From positions 2,104,042 to 2,168,041 of the forward strand of contig VFFE01007640.1 of assembly GCA_008921705.1 (NCBI GenBank): a DNA stretch of 64,000 nucleotides. The letters run 5' to 3'. The DNA is from Burhinus oedicnemus. Its lineage: Eukaryota > Chordata > Aves > Charadriiformes > Burhinidae. This document shows positions 45,266 through 56,790 of this stretch, piece after piece (the first letter of the stretch is position 1; every line of letters starts with the position of its first letter). The notes below the pieces were generated by a model. It did no database searches. It had not been told where the DNA came from and worked only from the letters and a program-made list of their open reading frames with translations. Both the position numbers and the translations under genes were made by a program.

Positions 45266-46276
45266 CTGTCTTGTGCAACGTGGCATACTGCTCGGTGCTT
45301 GAGTTCCTTTATTGCCTCTGCATGCTGGAAATAATCGCTTCCAGAAGACACACTAGAAATTGGAAGAGGTCAGTTCTTCCCTTACCGTTGAGGTGGAGTT
45401 TTCCTATAGCACCAATGTAATAGTCTACAATATTTACATTGTATGTGCATATGCATATTTACAATATGACGTTGAGTTTAATTTAAGGAATATTCCTCTT
45501 TATATAAGTACTTGTATTTCTGTACAATGAACATATATTTAAATATGTGCATATCTATTTATAAATCTTTATACCTACCTGTATATCCATATCCTTTGGT
45601 TCTCCTCTTAGGACACAGTAACTTTCATACACTGTTTTTTCTGTTTTGGACAGTTTCTCATCTTACACAGGCATGAATGGAAAGAAACCATAGGGGCAAG
45701 AGAGAAAGAGGAATATGTAAGAATTGTTGTTCACAAGTGAAGCTGTAAAATGATAGAGTGAAAAACTAGATTATAAATAATGAAGACCATAGGATGAGCA
45801 GAAGTATGCAATAATGTCAGTCAAGAGTTGCCATGAAATAGTTTGAACTTGTAACGACCATGCTTTAATAATATTAACTGACACACACCAAAAGCAATTA
45901 AAATATATTCTGCTTAAAAAAACCCCTATGTTTATATGAAGATGAATATGTTTATAAAATTAATGAATCATGAGGACATGGATGAACTGATGCAAAACAT
46001 GTAACATCCTTGTTTTGTACTATTTCGTTCCTTTGGTTCTCCCCATTTCTTGTTTGTGTTTTATCATTGCCGTGTTCCTAGTTTTTCCACTTAAAATAAT
46101 TATTCATTGATCTCGAAAACAGTTATGTACGTGCTGAATCTCAGCAGGGCTACTGAGGGCACAGAAGGTTAAGCATGTTCAGGTGTTTGCAAGACTGTTG
46201 AGTCCTGAGTGAACGATACTTACCCGAAAAAGGAATTATTTATCATGATTCACTGGTACACATTTTTTCCATGTAG
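45266..46276. other. unannotated AT-rich DNA
   Basis: No gene supported. About 45420-45475 is rich in overlapping short palindromes (TGCATATGCATA, TACAATATTTACATTG). Confidence 0.4.
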
Positions 46277-46436
46277 TACATTCAACAATGCTTTGACCAA
46301 CACATTTTTAAGTAATCTTTGTGACAATTCCTGTGATAATCCTTGCGACAGGGCTCCTATTATATCTGTTGACGGAGAGGATGCCTCTGACTCACCAGTG
46401 GAAATATTTTCTCTTATTCAACCTGAATGTGAATAA
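46277..46436 (+). other. candidate terminal exon with a CDNP-like micro-repeat (unrecognised)
   Basis: After an acceptor-like ACATTTTTTCCATGTAG (ending 46276), a plus-strand frame is open to TAA at 46434-46436. Within it, three 12-bp units at 46320-46355 encode CDNS, CDNP and CDRA. Most differences between units fall at third codon positions (TGT/TGC, GAC/GAT), as selection on protein would leave. The tail is acidic (VDGEDASDSP). No family is recognised, no upstream exon is known, and there is no close polyadenylation signal. Chance is the main alternative. Confidence 0.17.
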
Positions 46437-46979
46437 CAAAAAACCTCACATGTTAAGTTCAGGCTTCTAAAGCCTCAGATTACTTTACGCCACTGGGGAA
46501 GAGTCATTTTGTTTTAACAATATAAGAACATAGTATTTGATTTTTCCATTATGATATATATCATCCTCAATAGATTATGTTCAGTATGACATCCTCACTC
46601 ATTTACTTCTTTCTTTATTTCACTTAATTATTCATTTTTTTAAAAAAAATTATGCTCATCGCAATCTCTCTGGGTGCACATGTAAATTATTAAGAACAAT
46701 GAGTAATGGTTGACTGATGTAAAACTAAATTGAAAGAGACTCAGCTGCACAATACAGTATAGCCCTTGCCCAATGCTCTGCTTCTCCCCTAAAGCAAAAG
46801 CCTCAATCAAGGGGTTTTCAATGTGCCCAGAGGACCTACAGGTTTAGACTATCCTGACCTTTACAGGGAAAAAATAAAATCAAAATAGAAAAACTTCCAG
46901 GAAAATTGTTCTCAGCCATTGTGAGGTTAGAATTAATATACGAAACATGAAAATAATTTCACCAACAGTAGAGGTGCCT
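46437..46979. other. unannotated unique DNA
   Basis: No gene or repeat supported. Confidence 0.4.
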
Positions 46980-47290
46980 GCAGAGAAGGTAGGTGTCTAA
47001 GTTCCTGTTATAGTCAGTGGACATCTAGTCAGTAGACTTCAGAGAGCAGTTTACCTCTTCATAAACTAAACACCCAATTCTCAATTTAGTTGCTTAAATA
47101 CAGGCCCTTTAAGATATCCTAAGCTGTTCAAGGCATCTAGAGAGGTGACAGCCATGATGCAGAACCTAGAGGAGACCACTGCCTTTCTGGACTTCCAGCT
47201 GGAGGTCAGATGGGACATCCCAAGGCATCTCAGATGGTACTGTTGTCTGTGATAAGACAACGGTCAGCTGCATCCCTCTCTGGACTTCAT
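46980..47290 (+). repeat. dispersed repeat, copy B (unnamed family)
   Basis: The core at about 47170-47245 (GAGACCACTGCCTTTCTGGA, then AGCTGGAGGTCAGATGGGAC and GGCATCTCAGATGGTACT) aligns without gaps for about 50 bases to 343-402, at roughly 70 percent identity. The upstream part (GTAGGTGTCTAAGTTCC, TTAGTTGCTTAAATACAGG) has the 'GTGCCTAA' flavour of old amniote interspersed repeats. Borders are approximate. Confidence 0.5.
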
Positions 47291-48413
47291 TTACTATATT
47301 GATTATCTCACCACTAACTAAAGTGTGGAACTCGGAATTAGGGGCTTAGGAATTTGCTTTATAGACACTTGAGATTACGTGAGATGAGTCCCACCTCAAT
47401 ATTTGAAACAAATACAGTCACATTTAGACTTGACCTGAAAGGAGTGGAAGCGATAGTGGTCATGTCAGTCTCAATATGGAAAGAGATTTTGTCTGTCATG
47501 GTTGAGCCTGAGATGGTGAAGCATTTATGACTCCTTGACCATTGAATAAAACCGACAATGAATAAGTATCTCCCATGTCTCCACAGCCTGTTAAACCCAA
47601 ATGAATGTTTGAATTTTAGATTTTAAGATTCTGCGTTTTGTACCTGAAGGCTTATTTCATCTTAAACAGATAAATGTAATATTGTTCCTATGATGAATTA
47701 CGCACAGCAAGTGAATTACATTCTGCATTTTCTACAGTTGTTGAGTGGTCAGCAACAGCATTTAGTTGTTATTACCTTTTAAAATTAAATTTTAACAACA
47801 CGTGTCTTTATTAATTTATGGTAGAGTCCTTGGTCAAAAACCTGAATACTAACTTTTCTGAGCAATATTTCCAAATTATAAACTTAGTAAAGAGTAATGC
47901 TGATAATCCTGACTTCAGCATCTCTGAGTAGTTTCTCTTCTTGGCGACATTCCCTTTTCTAATGAGGCTGTCAGATGGTCATCAAAATCACTCAACAAAT
48001 CTTCTGCTTTCCTGCACTTACCACCAAAGTATTCAGTAGTTTCTGTAGGAAAAAAAAAAACAAAACCAAAACCCAATGGGAAGATTATTTCCAATCTGAT
48101 GTTTTATCACTTCTAAGAGTAGATCATCTTCTGTACAGCCACCGGCTGATGAATGGTTTCAAGACAAGAAAAACATACATTCTGACTTCCTGTCTTTTCA
48201 GAAACCTAAGAAAATTGCCGTACTGCTACTGTGTACTGTGTCCTTACCTTTCTATCACTGCCTGAAGAGATTCATACAAGGAGTCATTATTGTCTAGTTG
48301 TCTCTCAAAAATACACCAGCAACAGAAATAGTTTCACGTCCTGTGTTTTGATTTTGTTAAGGAACTTCTTCACAAAAACTGAGGCAGTATCCTAGATTAG
48401 TAGGGTTCAGATA
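47291..48413. other. unannotated unique DNA
   Basis: No gene supported. The 96-codon frame at 47975-48265 spans a short A-rich tract (48051-48063) and has no recognised domain. Confidence 0.4.
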
Positions 48414-48900
48414 CATGTAGAAGGGACCTCTAATAATCATTTTATCTCTCCTTGACCCCAGGGTAGAGTCACACTGACTTGTTATTTTCTGATACCTTTC
48501 TATTCCTCTTTTGAAAACCGAAGTGATAGGAATTCCAGTGCCACCCTTGGATATTCAAGTGTTTAATTATTCTTATCCTTAAAAAGATTTCTTCCTACTA
48601 CCTGACCTAGATCTCATCCACTGCAGTTTAAACCCATTGCAACTTTTCTCTATCCAGTAGGTATGTGGAATTTTTTTTTTTTCTCTGTAGAGTTTTTAAA
48701 ATATTTGAAGAGCATTAGGATGTCTCCATGTGGGTTTTCCTTACATAGCTTGGTTTTGTAGACTTTCCTTATAGGTCAAGGGATTTTATTCCTTTAATTT
48801 GTTTTTCTCTTCTGGATCCTATCTAAGTGTTTTAGAGTTTTCTTGGAACACAGCGTTCATGACTGGATATACCAGACCAGTGCAGCTTCATGGCAGTTGA
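48414..48900 (-). mobile_element. ancient CR1 LINE fragment, strongly diverged
   Basis: Blocks follow the reverse complement of old CR1 subfamilies: AGAAGGGACCTCTAATAATC, then TTAAAATATTTGAAGAGCAT, ATTAGGATGTCTCC, CTTTCCTTATAGGTCAAGGG, TTTTTCTCTTCTGGATCCTA and TACCAGACCAGTGCAG. These correspond to the region encoding the ORF2 C-terminal part and the 3' UTR. All frames are broken by indels. Older than every other CR1 copy here except perhaps 41600-42090 and 3548-3838. Confidence 0.78.
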
Positions 48901-50155
48901 CTGGAACTGAAGGTTGTTTCATGTCATTTGACTATGACACTCCTGTTTATGAGTTTGGTCTGAAGTGATATGTAGATAGTTGAAACTCAAAACCCTGGAA
49001 GAAGATGACAAACCAAAACAAAGTGATTTTCCATGCTAACATGTATTCTGAGAGATAAAAGAAGTCAAATACTGTGACCAAACTACATATGAATAATAGA
49101 TACTTCTGTATCTTTAAGACTTTCAAAGATTTTCCTTTTCCAAAACCAGAGGAATTTTTATACTATTGTTTTTCTTATTTATCTGATTGGTTTCACTGAC
49201 TTTTCAAATGTATCCTATTTTTCCAGATTTCCTTTGATTTTTGTAAATATCCAACATGCATTCCTAGCTAGAATGTATACAATCTGTGTAATAACTAGTA
49301 GGCTATGGTTCCTTTCAGTGATTATTTGCTTTTTTCTTTCCTTGCTTTTTAATGCTCTCCAAGCAAAAAAAGATATATAAAATGGTACGATTTCATAGAA
49401 ATGTACAAAAATAAAGAATCTCTTAGGTCATCTCAGGCAAGCTCGTCAGTCCTCTTCTTACACTAATAGAAATCCACTTTAAAGCAGCCGTCTCTTCTTT
49501 ATGTTCCAGGAAAAAGAACTTTTAAAAAATGGTTGGCAACTCTTTCAACAATCTCAGAATAGAATTACTAAACCCTGAACTACTTCAGTCCTTAGAATTC
49601 AAGTTTTGTCTCCTTCATCTTTGCATATTGAACTAGGAGATCATAATTTGAATAAATTCTATGAGTTTTAGAGGTCAATGTCAGTTTTGAAATTTGAGAT
49701 GGCTTAAATGTCACAACATGCTAATGATAATACTTACAATTTTTTCTAGATCTAATTAATAATATCATGAATGTGTAGAGCTGCCAGTATTGCTTACTGA
49801 AAAACAAGTATTATAGTCTGGGACTTTAGTTCATGTCTCTAATCCCCAAGCTTCAATTTTTCAGTAGTTTGTTTCAGAGTGAATCTCTGTTTCACATGTT
49901 TCTTAGCAATGCCTTTTCTTTTCCTTTTTCCTTTCTTTTTTTTTTTTCATTGGAAGAACCAGTGTTTTCAGCTCCACCTATATTTTTCATTACTCTCACA
50001 ATACTTGATCTTCTTTATGAGAAGCTGAGGACCAGAGTGTTAAATTTGTCAAAATTTTTCCCTATCCTTAAATGACTAGATTTTTGAACCTCAAGGTCGC
50101 TGAGAAAAATTTAAAATCCAATATTCTGATGTCAGCAGATAAACACAAACAATGA
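48901..50155. other. unannotated AT-rich DNA
   Basis: No gene supported. A short pyrimidine tract lies at about 49914-49948. Confidence 0.4.
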
Positions 50156-50242
50156 CTTTTCTTTTCTTTTCTTTTCTTTTCTTTTCTTTTCTTTTCTTTT
50201 CTTTTCTTTTCTTTTCTTTTCTTTTCTTCTTTTCTTTTCCTT
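50156..50242 (+). repeat. (CTTTT)n pentanucleotide microsatellite
   Basis: Fourteen perfect CTTTT units from 50156 to 50225, then a shortened unit and two more, ending with CCTT at 50242. The 87 bases are all pyrimidine. Such loci are typically length-polymorphic and can form triplex DNA. Confidence 0.97.
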
Positions 50243-50247
50243 AACAG

Positions 50248-50354
50248 TGGGAATGGACAATGCTAAAGGAGCAGTAGTTGAAGATGGTCCATTAATGTTT
50301 ACGTACTCTTCAGATACCACAAATGGCCAAGTAAATATTGATATGGATAAATGA
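50248..50354 (+). other. candidate terminal exon after the microsatellite (unrecognised)
   Basis: The pyrimidine microsatellite runs into CCTTAACAG (AG at 50246-50247), a fair splice acceptor. From there one frame (phase needing one base from an upstream exon) is open for 34 codons to TGA at 50352-50354. The deduced peptide contains MDNAKGAVVEDGPLM followed by a serine/threonine- and aspartate-rich tail ending DMDK. It looks protein-like and is not low-complexity, but it is short, I recognise no family, and no upstream exon is known. Chance is a serious alternative. Confidence 0.2.
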
Positions 50355-53300
50355 AAGTCATTTGAAGGGCCTCTGGCCAGCTTTTCCATGTAGGTGAATT
50401 ATACAGAGTATTGTGGCATACTGTATGAAATGTTTTATTTGACTGTTAAACTGTATTAGCTGATCTGGTTACAGCATAGGTTTCTTCCTGACAAATATTT
50501 TTCTTGACCTTGACTACCATAAATGTAAACTTAAAAATAGCACGTTATTGACTAAACAAAAATACTGAGAGGAATTTCAGAGCTAGCAAATGTCACTTTT
50601 CAAATAACATAGTAAAAACTGTCTTGATTAAGGGTGAAATTTGCCCCCTGCAGATCTGAAGGCATGTGCACCACTCGAGTCCCATTTAAATCCTTCAAAT
50701 GGAAGTTAAGTGGTGAACTCCACTCCAAGTACAGATTTTAAATGTTCTTCATTACATAAGCCCTCTAGTTCTTAAACTTTCTTTTTAAAAATTATTAGCG
50801 GTGTTCAGTGGTATGTTTTTCATTGTCTCTAAATATTATTTTCAGACCTTTATCTCCAATGGATTTTGTTAATAAAGAAAGTAATAGAGCCCCAGGAAAT
50901 GGTGATGTGACTGTAATAGACTTGGTTCAGTAAAGCTTCTGCTGTTAATTAAGAATCTTTCATCTTTGAAGTGCAGTAAAAAAAAAATATTCTTATTAGC
51001 AAAGGTACGTTAGGTCAGTAATAAAGGAGATTTCCCTTTGAACATTATATCTAACCAATCCAGAGAGAATTAAGACAATTATATTTTATCAGAAACACGT
51101 AGAGGCAAGGATCAACAAGGGGGATGGAGTGAGACTTTGGTATTAATTACAAAACTGTTTTAGGAAATAATCAATCCTTTTTTAATCGGGGCAGGTATAT
51201 GAAATGACAACAAAATTATTTATCAGGCCACAAGGGTGAAAATCATAGACGAGGGATTATGGGGATAAGTCCCTGAATTGTAAAGCAATCATATGGGCCT
51301 TTCTTTGCATTTTAGGTTGTATTTCTAATTGTATTCTATTCCAAATATCGCTAATTAACTTAGAAGGGAAACATTAAATGCTATAAACCATAAGAGACAC
51401 ATGAATTAGACCATTTCATTTTTCAGTGTTGCAGTTAGGCCCTTGGAACACATGATTATTATTTTTTCAGTCTTAATTTCTGAATATATTTAACTTGATT
51501 TGAGGGATAGAATACATTTAGTCTCCTCAATCGCTCTTGTGATAAATCCAAACGACATTGTTGAAACCAAAGCCACCTGAAAATTCATTGTATATACCAT
51601 CAAAAATAGAACAAACCAACCAGATCATGTACTAAAATAAACCTGAATTACAGTATTTGTTCACAGTCATTTGAATAATTTATTTGCATTTCATTGGATT
51701 TTGATGATGTCCTCAGTTCACTGACCACAATAGGCAACAAAAAGAAAACATAGTGATAAAAAAGTGTAAGAATCAGGGATAGTATCAAACATACTAGTTA
51801 TTTCTTCTTAGACAGAACACTGTCATTTCCAAATTTGACAAATTCCTTAGACCCAACTCTACTTCCCAGCATAGGTTTCAAGCAAATTGTGAAATAGGAA
51901 ATAAATGTCATTTTAACTGGATCCTTGGAAATAACTAAGCAGCAAATTAGGCACCATGCCTATAGTACAGTTACAAGAACATCTGAGAGAGGATGGGTTT
52001 GTCCTATCGTACCTTGTATTACGTCATAGTATTTAGCACCTAATTTTTGCCGCTTATTTAAACTTCTTAGGAAAACATTCCAGAGGTGTCAGAAGAACTT
52101 TCCTACTTATTTTCAAGCAGTTCTATGATTTTTTCTTTGATGTTTTTCAGCTAGTGCTCAGTGGGTGCATCACAACCTGCGTAAGTGCAATAGGTGAAGT
52201 CCAAGTACGAATTCACCCCTTTTTCTATTTTATGCTAATCCTACAACTTTGTAGCTGTCCACATCTCTTGGAATTTGCATGTCCTTGCCAGTCTGTGTGA
52301 GCTGCTGCTTATTTCACTGTCTCTGATACGTGGTAGCTCAGTGACTGATCTTTCCATCACAGTACAGCCCAGAGACACCAGGCACCATGCTACCCACCAA
52401 ACACACGTGTAATGAGAGTTTTGTTACAAGGAGCTTTCGGTATACGTTGGATGAAATGTAAGAGGCGAGGTAGAAGACTGTGGAGATGAAAACGTTATCT
52501 AAAAACCATAGAAGTCTTTAGCCAGCTTCAGTTTCTTTCCAAATCCCTCCAGACTCAATGTCCTGTGGTTGCTTCTTTTTTTTTTTTTTTTCTTTTTGTC
52601 CTGCAGTTGGCTGGTTTTTTTTTTTAATTCACATTGTAAGCTCCTGGCAGCAGTATTGCTGTTTTGCTCAGTGTCCGTCCATGTCCGTGTGGCAGGAGTC
52701 TTTGTGCCGTCCCACAGAACGGATAACAGCAGCAGCTATGCCCCCAGTGCTTCAGTCCCCAAGTGAAGGGTTTTGTGGTGGCTAAAGTGAACCTGCCCAT
52801 TTAATCTGTTATGCAAAATGGAAATTCATTTGACCAATCAAGCAAGAAGAAGGATGTTGACAGATGAGGACTGTATGAAATCCAAGATCAGGTGATCAAA
52901 GATTTTTTTCCTGGGAATCTTCAAATTAAAGAAATGGTCTTCAAACCACCTGTTCTTCCCAGGTCAGTTCTTTGACTCTCTTGCTAATATCCATCACAAT
53001 GCTGGTTTCCTCTGGAAGAACATCTCCAAGGGTATTATCTTGTCAGAGATCTGCTTTACTATGGCTTTTAACTACTACTTCAAAGAAGAAAAAGCAAGAT
53101 ACAATATTACTCTTCTGTGAAAAAAGATACTTTGCAATGTATTTTTCGTCAATTAATTGTTCAACATTGGTTTTATTTTTTTCCAGGTTCTGTTTTCATT
53201 AACTAAATACGTAGCCATTTAAAAAACTTTTCTCTCATTTACCCTTTTTCCTCTGTCAGAGGTATATTTCTGAGATGTTACTGCCTCGCCTGTTGCAAGC

Positions 53301-55542
53301 ATTTGCTGGATTTCTTACATCGATCTCCAAGTGTCAGCTACACAATGCCAATGTGAATCGGCGCCCAGGCAATTTTCACAGCCAAGTCCAAATCTTAACA
53401 GCCAAACACGGCTTTTCTTTATGCAGATCCTCCCAACGTCATCTCTCCCTATGTTCTGACATATTGTCCGTAGAAATGAGGGCTGATTCGGAATGCTAGC
53501 AATAAACTCTGACAGCTACACCTGATGTTAACTGAGGACATCTCCATTATTCAAAATATACCTGTTTTTTCCCCCCTTAAGACCTTCATTCACCAGAATG
53601 TCTCCAGGCTATTTTTGGTAAGGTTTGAAAAATGGCTTAGTGTGATTTTTTTGATGCAACTTAATACAGTGATAAGCACAGTAAAGTCTCCAGGAATAGC
53701 AAATCATTAATTTACTTCAGAAAATAAGACTTCAGTGATGAATAAACCCCATAAGGATTCTATAGTTTTAAGCAGCTTCGCCGGCAATGAATATCTGAAC
53801 TGCCTGAAAGTAAAACACACTACTAAACCAGTAATTATTTTATACAGTTGATCAGCAAATAAGCTTTAGGATGGAGGGTGCTTGACAAAGTAGTTCGAGA
53901 TTAGACTTCACTAAAATGGATGATCTTTATTTTAAACACATTATACCCCATAATTATAGGAGCAGATAACTAGAGGATGTAGTTAAGAAGAGTGGAGAAG
54001 AAGATTTTAGGCAAAATAAATCATTTTGCACTGTCATTGCAATGTAGGGAGTATCATGAGCCAGGGCCCAGTTTCACAGGTATTAATAAACCGAGTAAGC
54101 CCTGTTGGTGGAAACGCTCACGGTGAAGTAATCTGAGTTGTTCTGACATTTCTTGTCTGGACTTCTTCAGCCCACACCTGCTGCCTCTGTCAAACCAGAA
54201 GCAAGGCAAAGACAACCTTCCACCTTATCTTTAGTGCTGCTTCATTTTGCTCATTATGCTTGAAGTCTTTTTTCCCAAATCTACCAGTCATCATTTAAAT
54301 TCTGTCTCGGCTAAGTTATTCTTTAAGGACTACTTCAACTGAGAAGAGTTAGATGTCGCTGAGGCAAATAACTAATGCAAGATTCTAAATTCACTAAAAG
54401 CCCAGAGCATTACCCTTGTAAGACTGTGGGCCAGACACTCTAATGTTGAGAGAGATCCTTAGAAAACTGCCAAGTCTTTTCCATTATTTGATATTTTAAT
54501 TACCAAAACCAAGGTATGAAGTGCTCTCCAGCCAGGAATTATGAAGAATCCATCTATAGCAATGTGTAAGAAACAGTAAAGTGTGAAGCAAGGCTATTAG
54601 TGACTTCTAACCAGGGGAAAACTCCTAAATGGTCAAATAACCATTTCTTATCACAACTCCAGTTTATCTGTCAATGCATCCACATGATAAGGAAGAAAAT
54701 TTCAAAGATCTCTTCCTAAAGTACAGTGATCCCTCAATTTTGCTCTCAAGTTGCAGTTGCACTTCTGGTGGTTAACCTCACTTCTACAATCAAATTCATC
54801 CTGGATTTATGGACCCAGTTGTAAGTGCCATGACATTATTTGGGCTCTGGTCCCAGTTTGGATGCCAGTGCTGAAGAAGGAGTTTGACAGCTTTGCTTCT
54901 ACTCTTTCTGTGCAAACTTGCCTGAAGAATGAAATAACAGAATTATGCAGAAAAAAAAATATATTATATCATCCTTTGGTAGCACACCGCTCATACATGC
55001 CATGAATGCATTGCACATACAGCCTCACACACAGGAAGGCAGATTTTTTTCAAATTCCTTAGAAAACGGTTTGATTTACAAAGGCAACAATCCTCTATGC
55101 AGAATGATGCATCTTCCCAGCAGTCTGTTTTAAAGGATGAAAAGATTAATTCATCCTTCTCTTGAAAACAACAAATGCAAGGTAAATAACCACGTCAGTG
55201 AAGAAGAACTGGTCTACCCAGTGGGGACGTTCCCTCATGCACTGCTGTAAGGGTATGAGACCAAGAATTTCACTGCTGATCAATAAAATATATCATTTCC
55301 TTTGTGTGAAGGCTATCTGGAGTGAGACGGCTACAGAAAAAAACCCTACCAGGCTTTTCTGATCCTTATTTATTTCCTATAGTAGGTCCAGAGGAGCAAC
55401 GTGCAAGAAGCAAAATTAACCCTGACATTTTACTTTTTTCCATGCACAATTAAAAAATACTTTAGAAAATAGAACTTAAGTGCAAACCCCCAGAGCAAAA
55501 CTTAGAATTTCAGTGGTGGGTTTATTAACAAAGAGTTGGTTG
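50355..55542. other. unannotated unique DNA
   Basis: No gene, young mobile element or RNA is supported over about 5 kb. A T-rich tract at 52572-52597 leads to an acceptor-like GTCCTGCAG near 52605, with no clear exon. GTAGCTCAGTG near 52332 resembles a tRNA A box without a partner B box. The frames at 53275-53499 and 54751-55005 have no recognised domain. Confidence 0.4.
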
Positions 55543-55558
55543 GCAATTAATTAATTGC
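55543..55558. promoter_or_regulatory. 16-bp perfect palindrome with homeodomain core
   Basis: GCAATTAATTAATTGC is its own reverse complement. It contains overlapping TAATTA and TTAATTAA cores of the kind bound by paired-class and Antp-class homeodomain dimers. A palindrome of this length is unlikely at a given site, though AT-rich DNA makes TAATTA common. Function is inferred from the motif only. Confidence 0.35.
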
Positions 55559-55862
55559 AGTAATAATTTTCTGCACTGGAAATCACTCACATGTTAAACA
55601 GAGGGTCTCAAAGGAACAGGAACACTGAAATGTCTTGGCCATAATACAAATAAGAAAATCTAGCCAGGCAAACTGTAATACATAACAGATTGTGTGAACC
55701 TTGTTTCATGAATGAATCAGAGCCGTGACATCCTTTTGGAGATAACCTACTGGCTCTAAGATGGTGAATTTAGTCCTGCTCTTCGCAGCTTAATGTCAAC
55801 CTTACAAACAAGCTTCGAGAATTTAAAAAATAACACGGAAGCCAGTTGTACACATGGAATAT

Positions 55863-55926
55863 GATCCAGAGCTCTCTGAGTTTAACGGAAAATCTCACTC
55901 CCGTTGCTGTCAGTGATCTTTGGATG
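55863..55926. repeat. possible decayed palindromic amniote repeat
   Basis: GATCCAGAG at 55863 and CTTTGGAT at 55918-55925 bracket a loosely self-complementary stretch (GAGTTTAACGGAAAATCTCA, TCCCGTTGCTGTCAG). It resembles the common amniote palindrome of the form 'GATCCAAAG...CATTGAAGTCAATGG...CTTTGGATC'. Recognition is from memory and the copy is well diverged. Confidence 0.35.
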
Positions 55927-56379
55927 AAAGTTCTTTAAGGGACCTTGTGAAAATAATAACGTGGAGTGTTGTGTTAATAATTTAAAATTAATTCCTCCAT
56001 AGTCAATCTAATCAGGCTATGAGTACAAAATATTCACAGAACAAGAAATCAGCAGGGTTTTGTACAAAAATGTGCCATTTGTTTCTTTCTTATCATTCCC
56101 AACAAGGGACTATTTAGACATGAGATTCTTTCTTAAATCTTCAGGGAATATGCACAAATACAAATATATCACTTGTAATTGTCAGTTTGCCCAGCAACTG
56201 GGCAATTTGGCCAAAATTTGACCCATTGAATCTTGATTGTTGGTTAATATGCAAGAGAAATACAGAAATTTGCTTGATTTCCAGGTCTTACGTTGTTTTC
56301 AGTCTTCTGAAAGCAATTCTTTTTACTGAAAAGATGGAATGATTTTGGTATAAAATAATTTCATTTTTAGATCACGGTA
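55927..56379. other. unannotated AT-rich DNA
   Basis: No feature supported. Confidence 0.4.
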
Positions 56380-56790
56380 CCTTGGGATATGGCACGGCAC
56401 CTATTCAAATTGGATCCCAGCCATGACTGGGGCCTTAAGCTTAGATGGCACTTTGGTCGCTCTTGCGGTGTGCCTACTCACACCTAGTCCACAAGAACAG
56501 GCTCTCCAGGCTGCCACATGTGCCAGACTGATGGGATGCCTGAGCCATCTCCAGAAACAGGACTGCAGCCATACACCAAATCTTTTCCTGGCTGACTTTT
56601 CACTTTGGGTTCACCTTCAGTTCATTGGTTGTACACCGGTTTTGGGACCCACCTTAGTATGTCTGCATTGCGCTGTACCACATGTCACAGCCACGGTAAT
56701 CCGGTTAAAATGTCCTTGGGGTTCTCTGTGCCATCGCATGTTTCTTGACATTGACATACTTCTCCTTAATGAGAGTCTCTGGGTCTTTAA
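56380..56790. other. isolated GC-richer block, origin unknown
   Basis: About 400 bp with near-50 percent GC and several CpGs (GGTCGCTC, TTGCGGTG, CACCGGTT, AATCCGGTT), between AT-rich flanks. A 123-codon plus-strand frame (56423-56794) crosses it. The deduced peptide is cysteine- and leucine-rich with no recognised domain. Sharp composition edges suggest an old insertion (for example a retroelement long terminal repeat or pseudogene piece) or a conserved element. Nothing in it identifies which. Confidence 0.3.

Noticed and set aside
52325..52350. tRNA A-box-like GTAGCTCAGTG
   Set aside because: No B box or cloverleaf follows at the right distance, so it is not a tRNA gene.
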